Origin: Nostoc mirabile CHAB5784
GTDB taxonomy: Bacteria; Cyanobacteriota; Cyanobacteriia; Cyanobacteriales; Nostocaceae
DNA length: 64,000 nt
Reading direction: 5' to 3'
Assembly: GCF_020829645.1 (NCBI RefSeq)
Contig: NZ_JAIVFS010000023.1
Location: 43,689 to 107,688 of the forward strand
Of the stretch, positions 42,933-52,001 are shown in pieces. Within the stretch, counting starts at the first letter, position 1. Each line of letters begins with the position of its first letter. Both the position numbers and the translations under genes were made by a program. The notes beneath the pieces are model-generated. The model did not search any database and had not been told where the DNA came from. It was given only the letters and a program-made list of their open reading frames with translations.

Positions 42933-43390
42933 CTACGGTGTACACACAAGTCTCTACGTTGTTCTTTGAATCTGGGTTTTACCCCACCCTAACCACTGAT
43001 TGAATTCAATCAACGATACCTCCAATTCAATAAACGACCACCCGAATTCAATAAACGACCACCCGAATTCAATAAACGACCACCCGAATTCAATAAATGA
43101 CCACCCGAATTCAATAAACGACCACCCGAATTCAATAAACGACCACCCGAATTCAATAAACGACCACCCGAATTCAATAAACGACCACCCGAATTCAATA
43201 AACGACCACCCGAATTCAATAAACGACCACCCGAATTCAATATATTTATTGCATAAATTCTCAAAACCTCACCCCAAACCTGATTTACTAAGGTTTTAGC
43301 TTTAGTTTTACCCCACCCTAACCATCACTGCGATTAAGTAGGTAATCTTTGGGATTTAAGAAGAAATTCGACTTGTGTGTACACGGTAGC
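42933..43390. mobile_element. MITE family C, copy 2, carrying a minisatellite
   Basis: Inverted ends CTACGGTGTACACACAAGTC / GACTTGTGTGTACACGGTAG. A perfect 11-bp direct repeat CTCGCTTGCGG flanks it (42922-42932 and 43391-43401). The interior includes the 21-bp tandem array at 43003-43241. Confidence 0.85.
43003..43241 (+). repeat. 21-bp minisatellite, ten units plus a degenerate first unit
   Basis: Unit aattcaataaacgaccacccg repeats ten times with one base change (unit 4 has atgac for acgac). The forward frame spells NDHPNSI and the reverse a Gly-Arg-Leu repeat; both are artefacts of a period divisible by three. Confidence 0.95.
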
Positions 43391-43559
43391 TCGCTTGCGG
43401 GGAGGGGAGACGAAGCGACGATTGTCGGGGTGGGGTTCTTCGGGTTTAATAAGTAATCAAGCAGACATGATATCAGAGATATGTTAACTAAAATGTTAGT
43501 TGTTGAATCAAAGAAAAGCTGACTTGAGTTTTGTATTTACTTAGTCATAGTCAAAATTT

Positions 43560-44174
43560 ATGAATCGACCTCGAATTATTCAACCTGGTCAAAGTTATAC
43601 ATTTAGTAAGTATTTTGAACTACCTTTTTCTCCAGCAGATATTTTGGCTGAATTGGGTTGTGACTACGAACGTGAACGGTTACAATTACCGCAATCGATA
43701 TCTATCCCCAATCAAATCCCAGAATTGCAACGAGTCATTGACCGGAATTTCCGACGTGTCAAGCTACTGAGTGAAGATGCACGTAAGCAAGCAATTATTG
43801 CACCCATACTACTAGAAGTTTGTGAAATCGCACAAACCCAATTGAATATTGAGTATCCCATTAGCGTCAGCGACCAACTCAAAGGTAACTTAGATTACTA
43901 CATTGATAAAGGTAAGGGGTTGTTAGTGATTGAAGCTAAACAAGCAGACTTAAGTAGGGGGTTTATACAATTAGCCGTAGAATTAATTGCACTAGATCAA
44001 TGGATAAATTCAGATACACCAATTCTTTATGGAGCGGTAACGACTGGTGAGGATTGGCGATTTGCTACTTATAAACGTCAAGAAAAACAGATAACTGAAG
44101 ACTTCAAATTATATCGAGTTCCAGAAGAATTAACTGAATTAATTAATATTTTGGTTGGCATACTAAGCAATTAA
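43560..44174 (+). CDS. Conserved cyanobacterial protein, possible PD-(D/E)XK nuclease-like
   Basis: 204 residues. N-terminal IIQPGQSYTFSKYFELPF and LAELGCDYERERL are typical of a cyanobacterial family without a name. The central part NLDYYIDKGKGLLVIEAKQA has the Asp...Glu-x-Lys spacing of PD-(D/E)XK enzymes, and similar folds occur in type I restriction R subunits. The C-terminal half contains DQWINSDTPILYGAVTTGEDW. It may bind or cut DNA, but there is no partner gene to support a restriction system. It sits just downstream of the nested repeats. Confidence 0.6.
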   Translation: MNRPRIIQPGQSYTFSKYFELPFSPADILAELGCDYERERLQLPQSISIPNQIPELQRVIDRNFRRVKLLSEDARKQAIIAPILLEVCEIAQTQLNIEYPISVSDQLKGNLDYYIDKGKGLLVIEAKQADLSRGFIQLAVELIALDQWINSDTPILYGAVTTGEDWRFATYKRQEKQITEDFKLYRVPEELTELINILVGILSN

Positions 44175-44271
44175 AGCTAGGTATAAAAATGTCAAAGCTA
44201 CTAAATTTCATAAAACCCAGATTGGATAGTGCTACCTGTTCCGTAATTGGGTGCGAATGCAGTAAACCTCA

Positions 44272-44434
44272 GAGGTTGTTTGAAAAGTGTTTCACTGTGA
44301 CTTTAGGTACTTTTAGATCCCCCCTAACCCCCCTTTAAAAGGGGGGAACCGGAGTCAAAGTCCCCCAATTTATCGGGGGATTTAGGAGGATCTAAAACTT
44401 TTGATACCAACAAGAGGACTTTTCAAACATCCTC
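44272..44434. mobile_element. MITE-like unit E
   Basis: Inverted ends GAGGTTGTTTGAAAAGT / ACTTTTCAAACATCCTC over 163 bp, one mismatch. The interior is the same C/G-run module (ccccctaaccccc ... aatttatcggggg) seen in units B2 and D. Short open frames across it are not genes. Confidence 0.7.
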
Positions 44435-44925
44435 TCATGTCATGCCTTTTCCCGATTAGTCAAGCACTTGCTACAGGCGAGCAATTCGGAAATTTAAAAA
44501 CCTGCCAAAATGGCAACCTGATTCTAATTAACCAAGTTAAATTGTACAAAGATAAACGACTTCAAGGGTTTTGTTATCAGGGACTACCACGTAAGCAAAT
44601 TCATTTTGTAAAAACACTATATACTATAGCCGTAGTCACATAGCTTAGGACAGTGTTGATTGCCCAAAGCTTTGAAGTAACTGGGTTTTTACTCAGCACT
44701 CAGCACTCAGCACTCAGCACTTTGCTATAAGTGATTTACAAAAACAACTATCTCTACCAATTATTTGCAGAGTATTTTATCAGCAGATAAATATCAATAA
44801 TCAGGTTTGGCATTTGCTGCAACAGGAATATTAAATGTGTGCGGACGTTGTTGTTGAAGTACGCATTAGCCCCAAATAACGGGCAACATCTGTATACATT
44901 CCTGTTCACTTCAGTGGCAAATGGC

Positions 44926-44976
44926 AGAGTGGGAGTTTGAAAGCTGACTGATATGCTTCCTCCCACTCTCTTTTTA
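44926..44976 (+). terminator. Rho-independent-type terminator, possible small RNA 3' end
   Basis: AGAGTGGGAG (44926-44935) pairs with CTCCCACTCT (44960-44969), followed by C and TTTTTA. No protein gene on the + strand ends nearby, so it may end an untranslated RNA from about 44700-44920. The rest of 44435-45166 holds STRRs (ctcagcactcagcact near 44693-44720; aattcgt near 44980 and 45078) and gacgctcgttccgacgcttg-type dispersed repeats. Confidence 0.45.
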
Positions 44977-45166
44977 TTTAATTCGTAATTCGTAATGACG
45001 CTCCTACGGACGCTCGTTCCGACGCTTGATGACTCGCTTGCCGCCGGCGCTATCGCTACCGCAACGCTTACGCTAACGTAATTCGTAATTATTGTTGAAA
45101 TACTAGCGGGCAATTGGGAGGTATTTTTACATATTTGGGATTCTCTCATCAAAACATAAACTATCT

Positions 45167-46099
45167 TTAAAAATGAGTATCCCGTAAAAATTCAATAATC
45201 GCTGCATTCAATACTTTAGAAGCACCAGTTGAGGCATCATGATAGCAGTTAGACAAAACTTGTAATTTAGAATTGGGGATATGCTGATGCAATTTTTCAC
45301 CATGACTAGCAGGAAACCAACTATCTTGCTCACCCCACAAAATTAGTGTAGGACACTTAATTGCACCCAGCTTCTTTTGAATTCTGGTGAGCATATTTGG
45401 CTTATTTTCTTGCCAATTCTCAATTTCTCGCGCTGCTATTTGTAACTCTTCGGCGACTTTGGCGATTGTACCAGGTAGTTCAATAAACGGGTAAGTTATC
45501 CAATAGACATCTTCTTGTGTCAAAATTGACGGATCAAATAATACCCCACGTCTTTCTATGGCCATAATTTCTCTAAATAGAGGTGCAAACAAATATGTCA
45601 AACGTAAGAAGTCAATTGTATGCATTATTTCCAGGGGCGTTTGGGCAAGTAACCACATAGCCCAATGAGGTAGACGTTCGGCAAAAATAGGTACGTTTAC
45701 GACTACAAGCTGCCCGACTAAGTGCGGATTTTCTTGAGCAAGAGCAAGGGCAACTAATCCCCCCAGAGATTCAGCTACAATCACTGCGGGTTCATCACAT
45801 AATGCCTGAATAATTCTTTGAAACTCAATAACTTGATGACCGTTGTCTTCTCTACGAGACAATGGTTTTTCGGAAAAACCAAAACCTTTGGCATCAAAAC
45901 AAATTACCCGGAAATATTTAGATAATGGTGCTATACTATGACGCCAATTATAGCTCCAACTACCCATGCCATGTAATAAAATTAGCGGTTTGCCTTTACC
46001 TATTTCGCCATAAGCAATTTGTACAGGATACCCTTTAGCATCAGTAATAATTAGATTTTGCCGCCCTTTAGGAAAAGTGGCTTGCCACCAATCTTTCAT
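45167..46099 (-). CDS. Alpha/beta-fold hydrolase
   Basis: 310 residues. Oxyanion loop HGMGSWSYNWRHSI, nucleophile elbow VAESLGGLVALAL (Ser), acid in ILWGEQDSWFPASH (Asp) and His in NCYHDASTG form the triad. A cap domain with IDFLRLTYLFAPLF lies between. The fold covers esterases, epoxide hydrolases and haloperoxidases; the substrate is unknown. It is the last gene of an apparent three-gene operon with DUF4112 (19-bp gap) and BrkB-like genes. Confidence 0.85.
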   Translation of the reverse strand: MKDWWQATFPKGRQNLIITDAKGYPVQIAYGEIGKGKPLILLHGMGSWSYNWRHSIAPLSKYFRVICFDAKGFGFSEKPLSRREDNGHQVIEFQRIIQALCDEPAVIVAESLGGLVALALAQENPHLVGQLVVVNVPIFAERLPHWAMWLLAQTPLEIMHTIDFLRLTYLFAPLFREIMAIERRGVLFDPSILTQEDVYWITYPFIELPGTIAKVAEELQIAAREIENWQENKPNMLTRIQKKLGAIKCPTLILWGEQDSWFPASHGEKLHQHIPNSKLQVLSNCYHDASTGASKVLNAAIIEFLRDTHF

Positions 46100-46118
46100 T
46101 CCGTTATCAATAAATAAT

Positions 46119-46625
46119 TTAACCGCCTGTTAAGGCATTCCATAGCATTCTAATTACTATCACGGGCAATGCGACTAAAACAATGGCAATTAGCAACAAT
46201 CCCACCAAAACGCCAAAGATAAACCACCCGTCGGCACTCTTTTGCTGGCTAGGAAACTTTAAGTAATCTTCCAACAGCTTGATATTATTAGTATTAGCTC
46301 TCCAGGTAAAATCAAAAAAGTCTCCCAAAACTGGCACAGCGCCTACTAAGCCATCAACGATCACATTTAGAACCATTTTGCCTAAAGTGGCTCTAGATAC
46401 ACCCAGTCGCGCTGCTTCTAGGATGATGTAGCTAGAAAACATGATTCCCAAAAAATCACCACCAATAGGTATTAATCCTATAATTGGATCTAGACCAAAA
46501 CCAATCTGCGTACCAGGAATGGTAATAACATTATCCAGCAGCCGACTTAACTGACGCAGGCGCTTCAAGGTGGGTGCTTTGGCATCAGGTTCAATCATCG
46601 AAAATCGAAAAGGAGAATCAGGCAT
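46119..46625 (-). CDS. DUF4112 membrane protein
   Basis: 168 residues. The DUF4112 core is clear: RLRQLSRLLDNVITIPGTQI, LDPIIGLIPIGGDFLGIMFS and VPVLGDFFDFTWRANTNNIK. A terminal hydrophobic region (GVLVGLLLIAIVLVALPVIV) adds a membrane segment. The function of the family is unknown. It lies between the BrkB-like and alpha/beta hydrolase genes on the same strand. Confidence 0.88.
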   Translation of the reverse strand: MPDSPFRFSMIEPDAKAPTLKRLRQLSRLLDNVITIPGTQIGFGLDPIIGLIPIGGDFLGIMFSSYIILEAARLGVSRATLGKMVLNVIVDGLVGAVPVLGDFFDFTWRANTNNIKLLEDYLKFPSQQKSADGWFIFGVLVGLLLIAIVLVALPVIVIRMLWNALTGG

Positions 46626-46717
46626 GGAGGCGATCGCTAAGTTTGTCTTGAATCGTTAGACATTTTACTCCCCTACTGAATTTTTGCAAAAATTTTCTCA
46701 GGGATTTATAACGATAT

Positions 46718-47623
46718 TTACAAATTAATATTTTTCACGAGATTCTGACTGTGCTTTTGGCGCATATCTTCGCCGACAGTCACGTTCAACTGATCGCCAA
46801 TTAACAGAACCGCAGCGCTCATCGACAGCCAAAGCATTAAAACTATCACAGCCCCTACTGCACCATAGACTTTATTATAATTGCCAAAATTCGCTACATA
46901 AAGCCGAAATAGGGCAGACAATATTGCCCAGAAAACAGCTGCTAAAATTGCTCCAGGCATCATTGGTGTGCCTGAGTTCCACTGGCTTGGGCCATAGCGA
47001 TAGACAAAGCCAAAGGCGACAGCAACAATACTTAAAGCTAAAGGCCAACTTAAAAGCTGCCAAAGATGCGACAAGATGATCAAAGAACCATTTCCGCGCA
47101 CTACTATTGCCAACAGTAGATCGCTGGTAAACACTAAGAAAGAAGCCAACACTAAAAGCAACATAGTCCCGACTGTTAATCCGAGAGAGACGAGCTTGGC
47201 TTTCCAAAAGGGACGCATGTTTTCAGAAGGAATTTGATGGATTTGATCGAAGGCTGTCATAGCTGTACTCACCGCCCCAGAAGCAGTCCAAATTGCTAAT
47301 ACAAAGCTCAGAGAAAATAAACCACTGTTTCTAGAATTAGTAATTTCTGTGGTAGCAAAATCACGAATCAGAGTCAGGGCTTGTTCAGGTAGGACTTGAC
47401 TCAGTTGTGCCGCCAGTTGTTTAAAGGTAGCTTGTAAAGATTCTGCTAATAAGCCAATGGCTGTAACGATCGCAAGAATTGCCGGAAACAGCGATAACAT
47501 AGCATTGAAGGCGATTTCCGAGGCGAGTCCAAAAAGTCGTCTTTCCATTGTCCTGGCAAAAGTTTTTTTGAGCGTGCGCCAATTGAGGTGGCGAAAGAAG
47601 CGTAAAAAACGAGGCTTTGGCAT
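46718..47623 (-). CDS. YihY/BrkB-family inner membrane protein
   Basis: 301 residues, about six membrane helices. Family motifs: ASEIAFNAMLSLFPAILAIV near the N-terminus, LIRDFATTEI, LSFVLAIWTASGAVSTAMTA, FRLYVANFGNYNKVYGAVGA and VIVLMLWLSMSAAVLLIG. It was once thought to be ribonuclease BN, which was later corrected; transport or membrane roles are suggested but unproven. First gene of the probable operon ending at 45167. Confidence 0.9.
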   Translation of the reverse strand: MPKPRFLRFFRHLNWRTLKKTFARTMERRLFGLASEIAFNAMLSLFPAILAIVTAIGLLAESLQATFKQLAAQLSQVLPEQALTLIRDFATTEITNSRNSGLFSLSFVLAIWTASGAVSTAMTAFDQIHQIPSENMRPFWKAKLVSLGLTVGTMLLLVLASFLVFTSDLLLAIVVRGNGSLIILSHLWQLLSWPLALSIVAVAFGFVYRYGPSQWNSGTPMMPGAILAAVFWAILSALFRLYVANFGNYNKVYGAVGAVIVLMLWLSMSAAVLLIGDQLNVTVGEDMRQKHSQNLVKNINL

Positions 47624-47791
47624 AATTTAGAGTTAAAACTGGTTAGCTTTATTAACTACTGTGCCAAATTTTGCGTAGCGATCGCACTTATCTTTTTACC
47701 GCAAGAATACCTAGTGGGGAGTGGGGAGTAGGGAGTAGGGGGACAAGGGGACCAGGGGACAAGCAGAATAACCATGCCCCATGCCCAATGA

Positions 47792-47938
47792 TATTATGTT
47801 CGCATAATTAGTTATGATTTCCACAGTCATTGCACCCCACCCCTTAATCCCCTCCCCGCAAGCGGGGAGGGGAGACGAAGCGTAGCTTTGGCGGGGTGGG
47901 GTTCTTCGGGTTTAATAAGTAATCAAGCGAACATGATA
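47792..47938. repeat. Uninterrupted palindromic unit O (empty-site form)
   Basis: Ends TATTATGTTCGCATAATTA and complement of TATCATGTTCGCTTGATTA bound 147 bp, with the core cccctccccgcaagcggg. It matches the flanks of the nested stack at 42715-43472. The other part of this 407-bp gap (47700-47770) is low-complexity gtggggagtagg repeats. No gene seen. Confidence 0.75.
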
Positions 47939-48030
47939 TGACTCTTATTTATGTTGAATTACTTAGAGGATATACAAAAACTCCCCTCTGGTGTGAAGGG
48001 AGCCAGGAATTAGGTATTAGGGATTGGATT

Positions 48031-48408
48031 TTATTGACTCAACAACCCGATAGCCATCTCAAGATACATTTTCGCTTTGTGCAAGGCTAATAGCTTCTCT
48101 TGGGTGTATCTATCCGGGTAATTCATGATTCTCCCTTCCATCGTGATTTTGATGAGTGCAGCTTGCTCATCAGTAGGTGAGTTCATCTCATCTATAGCGT
48201 TACTCAGTGCTTGCATGAAAGCAAAGGTAGGAGGTTTTAATCCCTTCCCTGCCTCAAACTGGGATAGCGCCATACGAGGGAATACCATCAACGATGTAAT
48301 CCATGAAGTTTTGTACCCTTTATTCCCAGTTGGTTTGATGCCGTAGCGTAAGCATAGGTCACGAAGTTCTTTGATGGTTTTGATTTCCAGTTCCGAACGT
48401 GTAAACAT
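48031..48408 (-). CDS. Small protein with SAP-like N-terminus
   Basis: 125 residues. The start, KTIKELRDLCLRYGIKPTGN, followed by KGYKTSWITSL, fits a SAP-type helix-extension-helix, a DNA-binding motif. The rest is helical (MQALSNAIDEMNSPTDEQAA, YTQEKLLALHKAKMYLEMAI). Similar proteins occur on cyanobacterial plasmids and accessory regions, from memory. It is divergent from the small RHH-like gene (124 bp between starts). Function unknown. Confidence 0.6.
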   Translation of the reverse strand: MFTRSELEIKTIKELRDLCLRYGIKPTGNKGYKTSWITSLMVFPRMALSQFEAGKGLKPPTFAFMQALSNAIDEMNSPTDEQAALIKITMEGRIMNYPDRYTQEKLLALHKAKMYLEMAIGLLSQ

Positions 48409-48531
48409 AGAGTAGCCATTCCTTAAAAGTGGTATCGGTAGGTAACAACTTTCTCAGGGTAAATTGCCTACCGAATTAAAATTGTATTTCGATGCTTGCC
48501 CCGAAAAAAGCTATATTTACATCTCTCAACA

Positions 48532-48717
48532 ATGCCTAACCGTAAAGGTAATCCTCAAAATTTTGACAATCCACCGAGTAAAGAATTAACTGAAAATGTT
48601 ACTTTTAGAGCTACGAAAGAAATGAAGGAAGAAATACAGAAACAAGATAATCCAGCGCAATTTTGCAGAGATGCCGTTCAAAAAGCACTGGATGAAAAGA
48701 AAGGGAAGCAACAGTAA
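48532..48717 (+). CDS. Small putative ribbon-helix-helix protein
   Basis: 61 residues from ATG 48532; an upstream in-frame start (48496) would add 12 unlikely residues. ELTENVTFRATKEMKEEI then AQFCRDAVQKALDE suggests a strand-helix-helix like MobC/RHH regulators. No toxin follows. Function is guessed from the pattern only. Confidence 0.55.
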   Translation: MPNRKGNPQNFDNPPSKELTENVTFRATKEMKEEIQKQDNPAQFCRDAVQKALDEKKGKQQ

Positions 48718-48952
48718 ATAGTATTCAAATATTAATTTTTGTTTCAACAGCTACAGCAGTTATGCTTGCGCCACTTCACATTCAAAAAAGCTACTGAGGT
48801 GTTACTTTAAAAAACTTTTGATGCCAATATGGATTGTTCAGTCTTTAGGATCAAAGTAGTACTCTTGTTCTAATGAAAAAAGAAACCATCATGCTTTTTT
48901 GATTGACGAAAAATGTAACTTTAGTCCTTTTATAGTACGAATAAGGGTAATA

Positions 48953-49435
48953 ATGGCTGAAAATACTAATCAAACGATAACTTTAACACAAGAGTGGTTG
49001 ACAGAAATTCAGACACTCAAAGAGCAGATGGCGGGACTTCAGGGCGATCGCGATACGGCTTGGGAAAGCGCCCAAAAATGGCGTCAGCTTTACAACACAG
49101 AAGCAGAACAACGGCGCACGGATACCCAATTGGCCCAACAGGCGATCGCATCCCTTAAGGCAGACTTGCATAAACTCTCTTGTCTTGCGATCGAGGCACT
49201 GGCTGCTGGAACACCAGTAACAGCGATTCAACAAGAAATAGAACAACTAAAATCTGTAGAGGAATTGCAAGCTAAACTCATCGCCGTAATCAAAGAACGC
49301 GATCGCCTTTTGCAAGCTCTGAAAATTGAGCAGGATAACCACGCTCAAACCCGCAATAGCCTTACAACTGCCTTGGGTGATGCTATTGATAGCTTGACAC
49401 GGGAACGAGCCGGAGGAGAAAAAGAGAGTAAATGA
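48953..49435 (+). CDS. Cyanobacterial coiled-coil protein of unknown function
   Basis: About 160 residues from ATG 48953 (AAGGG upstream); a start at 48899 is possible. Nearly all is predicted helix with heptads: LTEIQTLKEQMAGLQGDRDT, AWESAQKWRQLYNTEAEQRR, QEIEQLKSVEELQAKLIAVI. Single Cys at CLAIEAL. I do not recognise a domain. It is convergent with the signalling operon, whose last gene ends at 49506. Confidence 0.65.
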   Translation: MAENTNQTITLTQEWLTEIQTLKEQMAGLQGDRDTAWESAQKWRQLYNTEAEQRRTDTQLAQQAIASLKADLHKLSCLAIEALAAGTPVTAIQQEIEQLKSVEELQAKLIAVIKERDRLLQALKIEQDNHAQTRNSLTTALGDAIDSLTRERAGGEKESK

Positions 49436-49505
49436 CCTGCCGCTAAATGCTTAGGCTCTCTAGCGGGGATTTAAATCCCCGCCTCCACTAGTAGACTCCG
49501 TAACT

Positions 49506-51980
49506 CTATCCTTGTCTCGGCTGAATGCCAGATACAATTAATGTCTCTATCGACTTGCTATCCAGGGGTTTGGAGAACAAATATCCCTGTGCGTACTTGC
49601 ATTTCATGGCTCTAAGTAGTGCCAGCTGCTCTATAGTTTCTACACCCTCTGCTATTACATCTATATTTAGACTTTGGGCTAGGGTAATGATCGCTTGAAC
49701 AATCTCCAAGTTTTCCCCATTAGCACCAATTTTGGTAACAAAAGAACGATCAATCTTCAAGGCATGACTTGGAAAGCGGTGCAGGTAACTCAAAGATGAA
49801 TAGCCTATACCAAAATCATCTAAGTGTAATTGCACATTCATCTGTTGCAGTTGCAAGAGCATAAAAGTTGCTGATTGAATATTTTCCATCAGTACGCTTT
49901 CGGTAATCTCCAGCTTTAAATTGTTGCCTTCCAGACCAGTCTCTTGCATAATTTGGGAAATTTGCTCAATTAGCCCGGACTGTGAGAACTGTTTAGTGGA
50001 AAGATTTACACTGATTGTCAAGGGTGGCTCGCTAGGAAATTGTATTTGCCAAGCACGCATCTGCCGACAAGCCTCGCTCAGTACCCAATAACCAATAGGG
50101 ATAATCAACCCAGTTTCTTCCGCCAGTGGAATAAAGTTGTCTGGAGGAACTAATCCCTGTTGCGGGTGCTGCCAGCGAACGAGAGCCTCGAAACCAGTAA
50201 TTTTGTAAGTTTCTAACAACACAATTGGCTGGTAGTAAACCTGAAACTCCTGGCGTTCAACTGCCCGCCGTAGATCCATCTCTAACTCTAATAGCTTCGT
50301 TACTTCAGTGTACATGGTTGAGTCAAATATCTCATGGCGTGCCTTACCCAATGCCTTAGCGCGATACATTGCAATGTCAGCATCGCGCAGGAGTTCCTGT
50401 GGTAGGTTGTAATTACCCTTATTTAGGGCGATGCCAATGCTGACGGTGGTAAATACCTCATATCCGCTGAGTTGGAACGCAGATGTCAGAGTTTCGTGTA
50501 TCCGCTCGACTACGCCTGTTACGTCACTGATATTGTTGAGATCCTCAAGCAAAATTGTAAACTCATCTCCCCCTAGACGAGCAACTGTGTCTCCAGCACG
50601 GAGGCAGTTCTCCAGTCTTCTAGCAAGGGCAGTTAATAGTTGATCGCCAATCATGTAGCCGAGACTGTCGTTGATAACTTTGAAGCGATCTAGATCTAGA
50701 AAGAGAACAGCAAATGTATAGTCTGCACGTCGTTTTGCCATCATCAGCGCACGTTCTAGCCGTTCCATAAATAAGGCGCGATTTGGCAAACCGGTTAGTA
50801 TGTCGTGAAAAGCGTCATAAATTAATTGCGCCTCTGCAACTTTTAGAGCAGTAATGTTTCGAGCGATACTTAAAACAAAAAATACTGAGCCGTCGCTAGC
50901 CAACTCAGGCACAAGACGGGTATGGTAATGTTTTTTTTGGGAAGCGATCGCTAAACTGCATTCAAAGTCGGTTTCTTGCTTAGTTTGGAAAACTTGCTGG
51001 AGTTTATGATCGCATATCCGGCAAAATTCTTCTGGCAGATTTAACTCTGTGTTTGTTTTGCCGATAAATGTTTCGGCTGATATTCCTGTAATCTTTTCAA
51101 TAACTGGATTAACGTAAACGTAGCGCAATTGAGTGTTAAATCTGGAAATAATATCAGGTGCATTTTCAACTAGTGCTTTGAATTCTTGCTGGCGACGCGC
51201 TAGTGCCGCCAATATCTGCTTACGCTCGGTGATATCCTGAAAAACGCAAACTGCACCTGTAATGTTACCGTAGTCATCTTTAATTGCTGCAATACTATCA
51301 TCAATGGGGATTTCAACACCGTTTTTAGTAATTAGTATCGTCTGTTCTGGTAGACCGACAGTAACGCCAGACTGAAGGACTTGCCTGATCGGGCTTTCAA
51401 TTATTATCCGAGTTTCTTCATGAGCAATATTGAATATTTCTGTTGCTTCTTTACCAAACGCATCTGAATAATCCCAACCCGTCAGTTCCTCCGCAATAGG
51501 GTTCATAAAAGTTACAGTTCCAGATTCGTCGCTAGTAATTACAGCATCTCCAATACTTTTAAGTACAGCAGTCAGCCATTGTTCATTCTGTTTTAATTTT
51601 TTTTCCGTTCGATGTTTAGAAAGCGTAATTTCAATAGTGAACTTTAATTCCTTCTCTTTGAAAGGCTTGAGAATGTAGCCAAACGGCTCTGTTTCCTTTG
51701 CTCGATTCAATGTTGATTCATCGGCATTAGCAGTCAGATATATTACTGGAATTTTAAAAATATTATGAATTATCTGAGCGGCCTCCACACCGTCCATCTT
51801 TCCTTTGAGATGAATATCCATTAAAACTAAATCTAGAGAATCATCTGCTGCTTTCTTAATTGCTTCTTCTCCAGAATCGGCAAGCCCTAGAACATTATAT
51901 CCAAATTTTCTTAGCCGACTTTGTATATCCATTGCTACGATGATTTCATCTTCAACAACTAATATATTTACTGAATTCAT
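49506..51980 (-). CDS. Response regulator-PAS-PAS-GGDEF-EAL protein
   Basis: 824 residues. Receiver domain 1-125 (phospho-Asp in LVLMDIHLKGKMDG), PAS 1 about 135-255 (EQWLTAVLKSIGDAVITSDE), PAS 2 about 265-385 (FKALVENAPDIISRFN), GGDEF about 390-555 with an intact ARLGGDEFTIL, and EAL about 565-815 with intact FEALVRWQHP and LKLEITESVL. Both c-di-GMP synthesis and hydrolysis motifs look complete. The N-terminal receiver suggests control by an upstream kinase of the same operon. It starts 21 bp after the RR-kinase gene. Confidence 0.93.
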   Translation of the reverse strand: MNSVNILVVEDEIIVAMDIQSRLRKFGYNVLGLADSGEEAIKKAADDSLDLVLMDIHLKGKMDGVEAAQIIHNIFKIPVIYLTANADESTLNRAKETEPFGYILKPFKEKELKFTIEITLSKHRTEKKLKQNEQWLTAVLKSIGDAVITSDESGTVTFMNPIAEELTGWDYSDAFGKEATEIFNIAHEETRIIIESPIRQVLQSGVTVGLPEQTILITKNGVEIPIDDSIAAIKDDYGNITGAVCVFQDITERKQILAALARRQQEFKALVENAPDIISRFNTQLRYVYVNPVIEKITGISAETFIGKTNTELNLPEEFCRICDHKLQQVFQTKQETDFECSLAIASQKKHYHTRLVPELASDGSVFFVLSIARNITALKVAEAQLIYDAFHDILTGLPNRALFMERLERALMMAKRRADYTFAVLFLDLDRFKVINDSLGYMIGDQLLTALARRLENCLRAGDTVARLGGDEFTILLEDLNNISDVTGVVERIHETLTSAFQLSGYEVFTTVSIGIALNKGNYNLPQELLRDADIAMYRAKALGKARHEIFDSTMYTEVTKLLELEMDLRRAVERQEFQVYYQPIVLLETYKITGFEALVRWQHPQQGLVPPDNFIPLAEETGLIIPIGYWVLSEACRQMRAWQIQFPSEPPLTISVNLSTKQFSQSGLIEQISQIMQETGLEGNNLKLEITESVLMENIQSATFMLLQLQQMNVQLHLDDFGIGYSSLSYLHRFPSHALKIDRSFVTKIGANGENLEIVQAIITLAQSLNIDVIAEGVETIEQLALLRAMKCKYAQGYLFSKPLDSKSIETLIVSGIQPRQG

Positions 51981-52001
51981 AATTTTGTGAAACTTACAAT
52001 T

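Larger units (their letters stand above)
42715..43472. mobile_element. Nested repeat stack: outer palindromic unit O interrupted by units D and C
   Basis: The outer ends (TATCGTGTGCGAATAATTAG on the left, complement of TATCATGTCTGCTTGATTAC on the right) and inner flanks align with the uninterrupted unit at 47792-47938. Removing D with one copy of its 10-bp duplication, and C with one copy of its 11-bp duplication, restores that shorter sequence. The 42494-42714 stretch before it has only a short open remnant ending QEAAIAAY (stop near 42700) that I do not recognise. Confidence 0.75.

Noticed and set aside
43000..43299. Repeat protein NDHPNSI and its antisense Gly-Arg-Leu frame
   Set aside because: Produced by the 21-bp tandem array inside a MITE; no ribosome-binding site and no non-repeat domain.
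44401..45152. 80- and 132-residue frames between the nuclease-like gene and the alpha/beta hydrolase
   Set aside because: They cross MITE E, STRRs and dispersed repeats, with no conserved composition or start signals.
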